This document shows positions 62,906 through 64,000 of a stretch of DNA of 64,000 bases, in pieces. The stretch is from the NCBI GenBank assembly GCA_037903475.1, contig JBAJFG010000106.1, forward strand, positions 186,001 to 250,000, given 5' to 3'. The notes beneath the pieces were generated by a model. The model was given only the letters and a program-made list of their open reading frames with translations, made no database searches and was not told the origin of the DNA. How positions within the stretch are numbered: the first letter of the stretch is position 1; each line of letters opens with the position of its first letter. The position numbers and the translations under genes were made by a program. The stretch comes from Ancylostoma caninum. Lineage: Eukaryota > Nematoda > Chromadorea > Rhabditida > Ancylostomatidae.

Positions 62906-64000
62906 TGCATTGAGTATGAAATGATCATATGGCAAGTTTTGCATACTTCAAATGGGAACCGAAAAATTCAGTTTGTGCACACTGATGGCAGTCACGAATT
63001 CCCGAGAAGTATTGCTTCCCTAACACTTAATCCGTTGTAGTAACTCAGAAAATTGCCATTTATAACTTACATTTCTGACGCAAACTAACAGGATCAGATA
63101 TGCCGACATTACATCTCATTACATACAATGAATGAGAGACTCCCTAGGGTGATTATATTATACTTAGTGGATAATAGGTAGATACAAAACATTTGTCACT
63201 AAATTCCCTCAAAGACAGCAGCCACGGAGCCTAGCACATGGGATTTCGTTGTATTCCAGGGTTTTGAAAGGAACTGACCTCATTATTGCTATTATCAGAT
63301 CATTCATTACCTCATGAAGCGCGCTCCCTGGAAAACCTGACTTTGTCCTCCATATCCTTTGAGATGTGAACTAGTAGTTCACGTTTGTAGCTATCGCCAC
63401 GGAAAGAAAACGGTTGGAAAATCGCTGTCAAGTGCGCGACGTTGGTTGCTTTTCTTACATGATTACTCTGTAGCGGCGCCACTCACTCCAGCACGTCCAC
63501 CGTCTTTCAAGTCCCCTTCACAGTTTTGATAGTTCTATCTCTTTCCATTTTGTCCCAGAATATTCCCTCTTGTCTCGAGGCTTGAGCATATTGACTTGAT
63601 CAATATAGAGACTTCTTCCCGTCTTTGCTGCTAGATTCCTTTTGCTTTGTTGGCTGTAGTGCATCTCGAGTGTAATAAATAAATAACTTTTTAGAAGAGT
63701 GGCTGTTTGGGGGGTCGGGATCTCGACCCCAAAAAGATGTTATATGGGCTCGATCAGATGAATAGGCTACGATCATACTCTCGATCTACATAATTCATCG
63801 GATGTAAAGGCCTAAAAAGCTAACACTAGTGAGTAAATGACGGGAGAAACCAGTTCGTGAGCATATCGCCTGACATTCTTAACTCGCTACTAGGCTACTA
63901 GTTTTTGCTTGTAAAAGGTGACCCAAAAGTTTTTGGCTGGGTTCCGAGCGCTGCAGAAATTCAATTAATAAGCAGTGGTAATCAAATTGAGAAGATGAAT
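62906..64000. other. Intergenic stretch to window end
   Basis: No supported gene. A near-perfect 20-bp palindrome, GGGGTCGGGATCTCGACCCC, lies at about 63714 and could form a hairpin of unknown role. Confidence 0.35.

Noticed and set aside
63712..63735. GGGGTCGGGATCTCGACCCC palindrome as a transcription terminator
   Set aside because: Intrinsic terminators are bacterial and no gene ends nearby; recorded only as a hairpin.

Overview
This window is eukaryotic and is best explained as a piece of a nematode nuclear genome, most likely a strongylid or hookworm-like parasite. The evidence is a nine-exon CAP/SCP secreted-protein gene of the ancylostoma-secreted-protein type, short introns with GT..AG borders and TTTCAG-like acceptors, and a mix of PIF/Harbinger, mariner, RTE-type LINE, Helitron and foldback MITE sequences. 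There is no operon structure, no CRISPR array and no rRNA. The species is inferred, not shown.

Layout. 1-7000: repeat-rich DNA with a GC-rich foldback end, a ~200-bp MITE, two TTCGAA-rich tracts and a pair of inverted ~330-bp repeats that keep the same reading frame. 7002-11031: a complete PIF/Harbinger transposon with perfect 19-bp terminal inverted repeats, a Myb/SANT-like gene on + and a five-exon DDE transposase on -, tail to tail. The transposase frame is intact except for one TGA. 11-20 kb: mostly non-coding, with one 472-bp foldback MITE. 20.02-24.72 kb: a ~4.7-kb GC-rich satellite of 44-51-bp units whose minus strand has no stop codon in any frame. 25.6-26.4 kb: a decayed LINE 3' end. 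26.9-30.5 kb: a MITE, minisatellites and a second copy of the foldback MITE.

31011-44823 is the main feature: two 5370-bp arms in inverted orientation around a 3073-bp spacer. I found four mismatches between the arms. Each arm carries one complete 296-codon CAP gene; the left copy is transcribed leftward and the right copy rightward, each with a TATA box and a polyadenylation signal. The inner ends of the arms lie inside two inverted copies of a Helitron-like repeat that contains a ~59-bp minisatellite. The spacer also holds a separate 630-bp Helitron.

45-64 kb: largely non-coding, with long (TG)n and (ATTC)n microsatellites, a TA-flanked MITE, a third copy of the Helitron-like minisatellite repeat, an internally deleted mariner and another copy of the 2.5-kb MITE family. 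The only genes I can support as intact are the two CAP copies. Other protein-coding sequence belongs to mobile elements in different states of decay.
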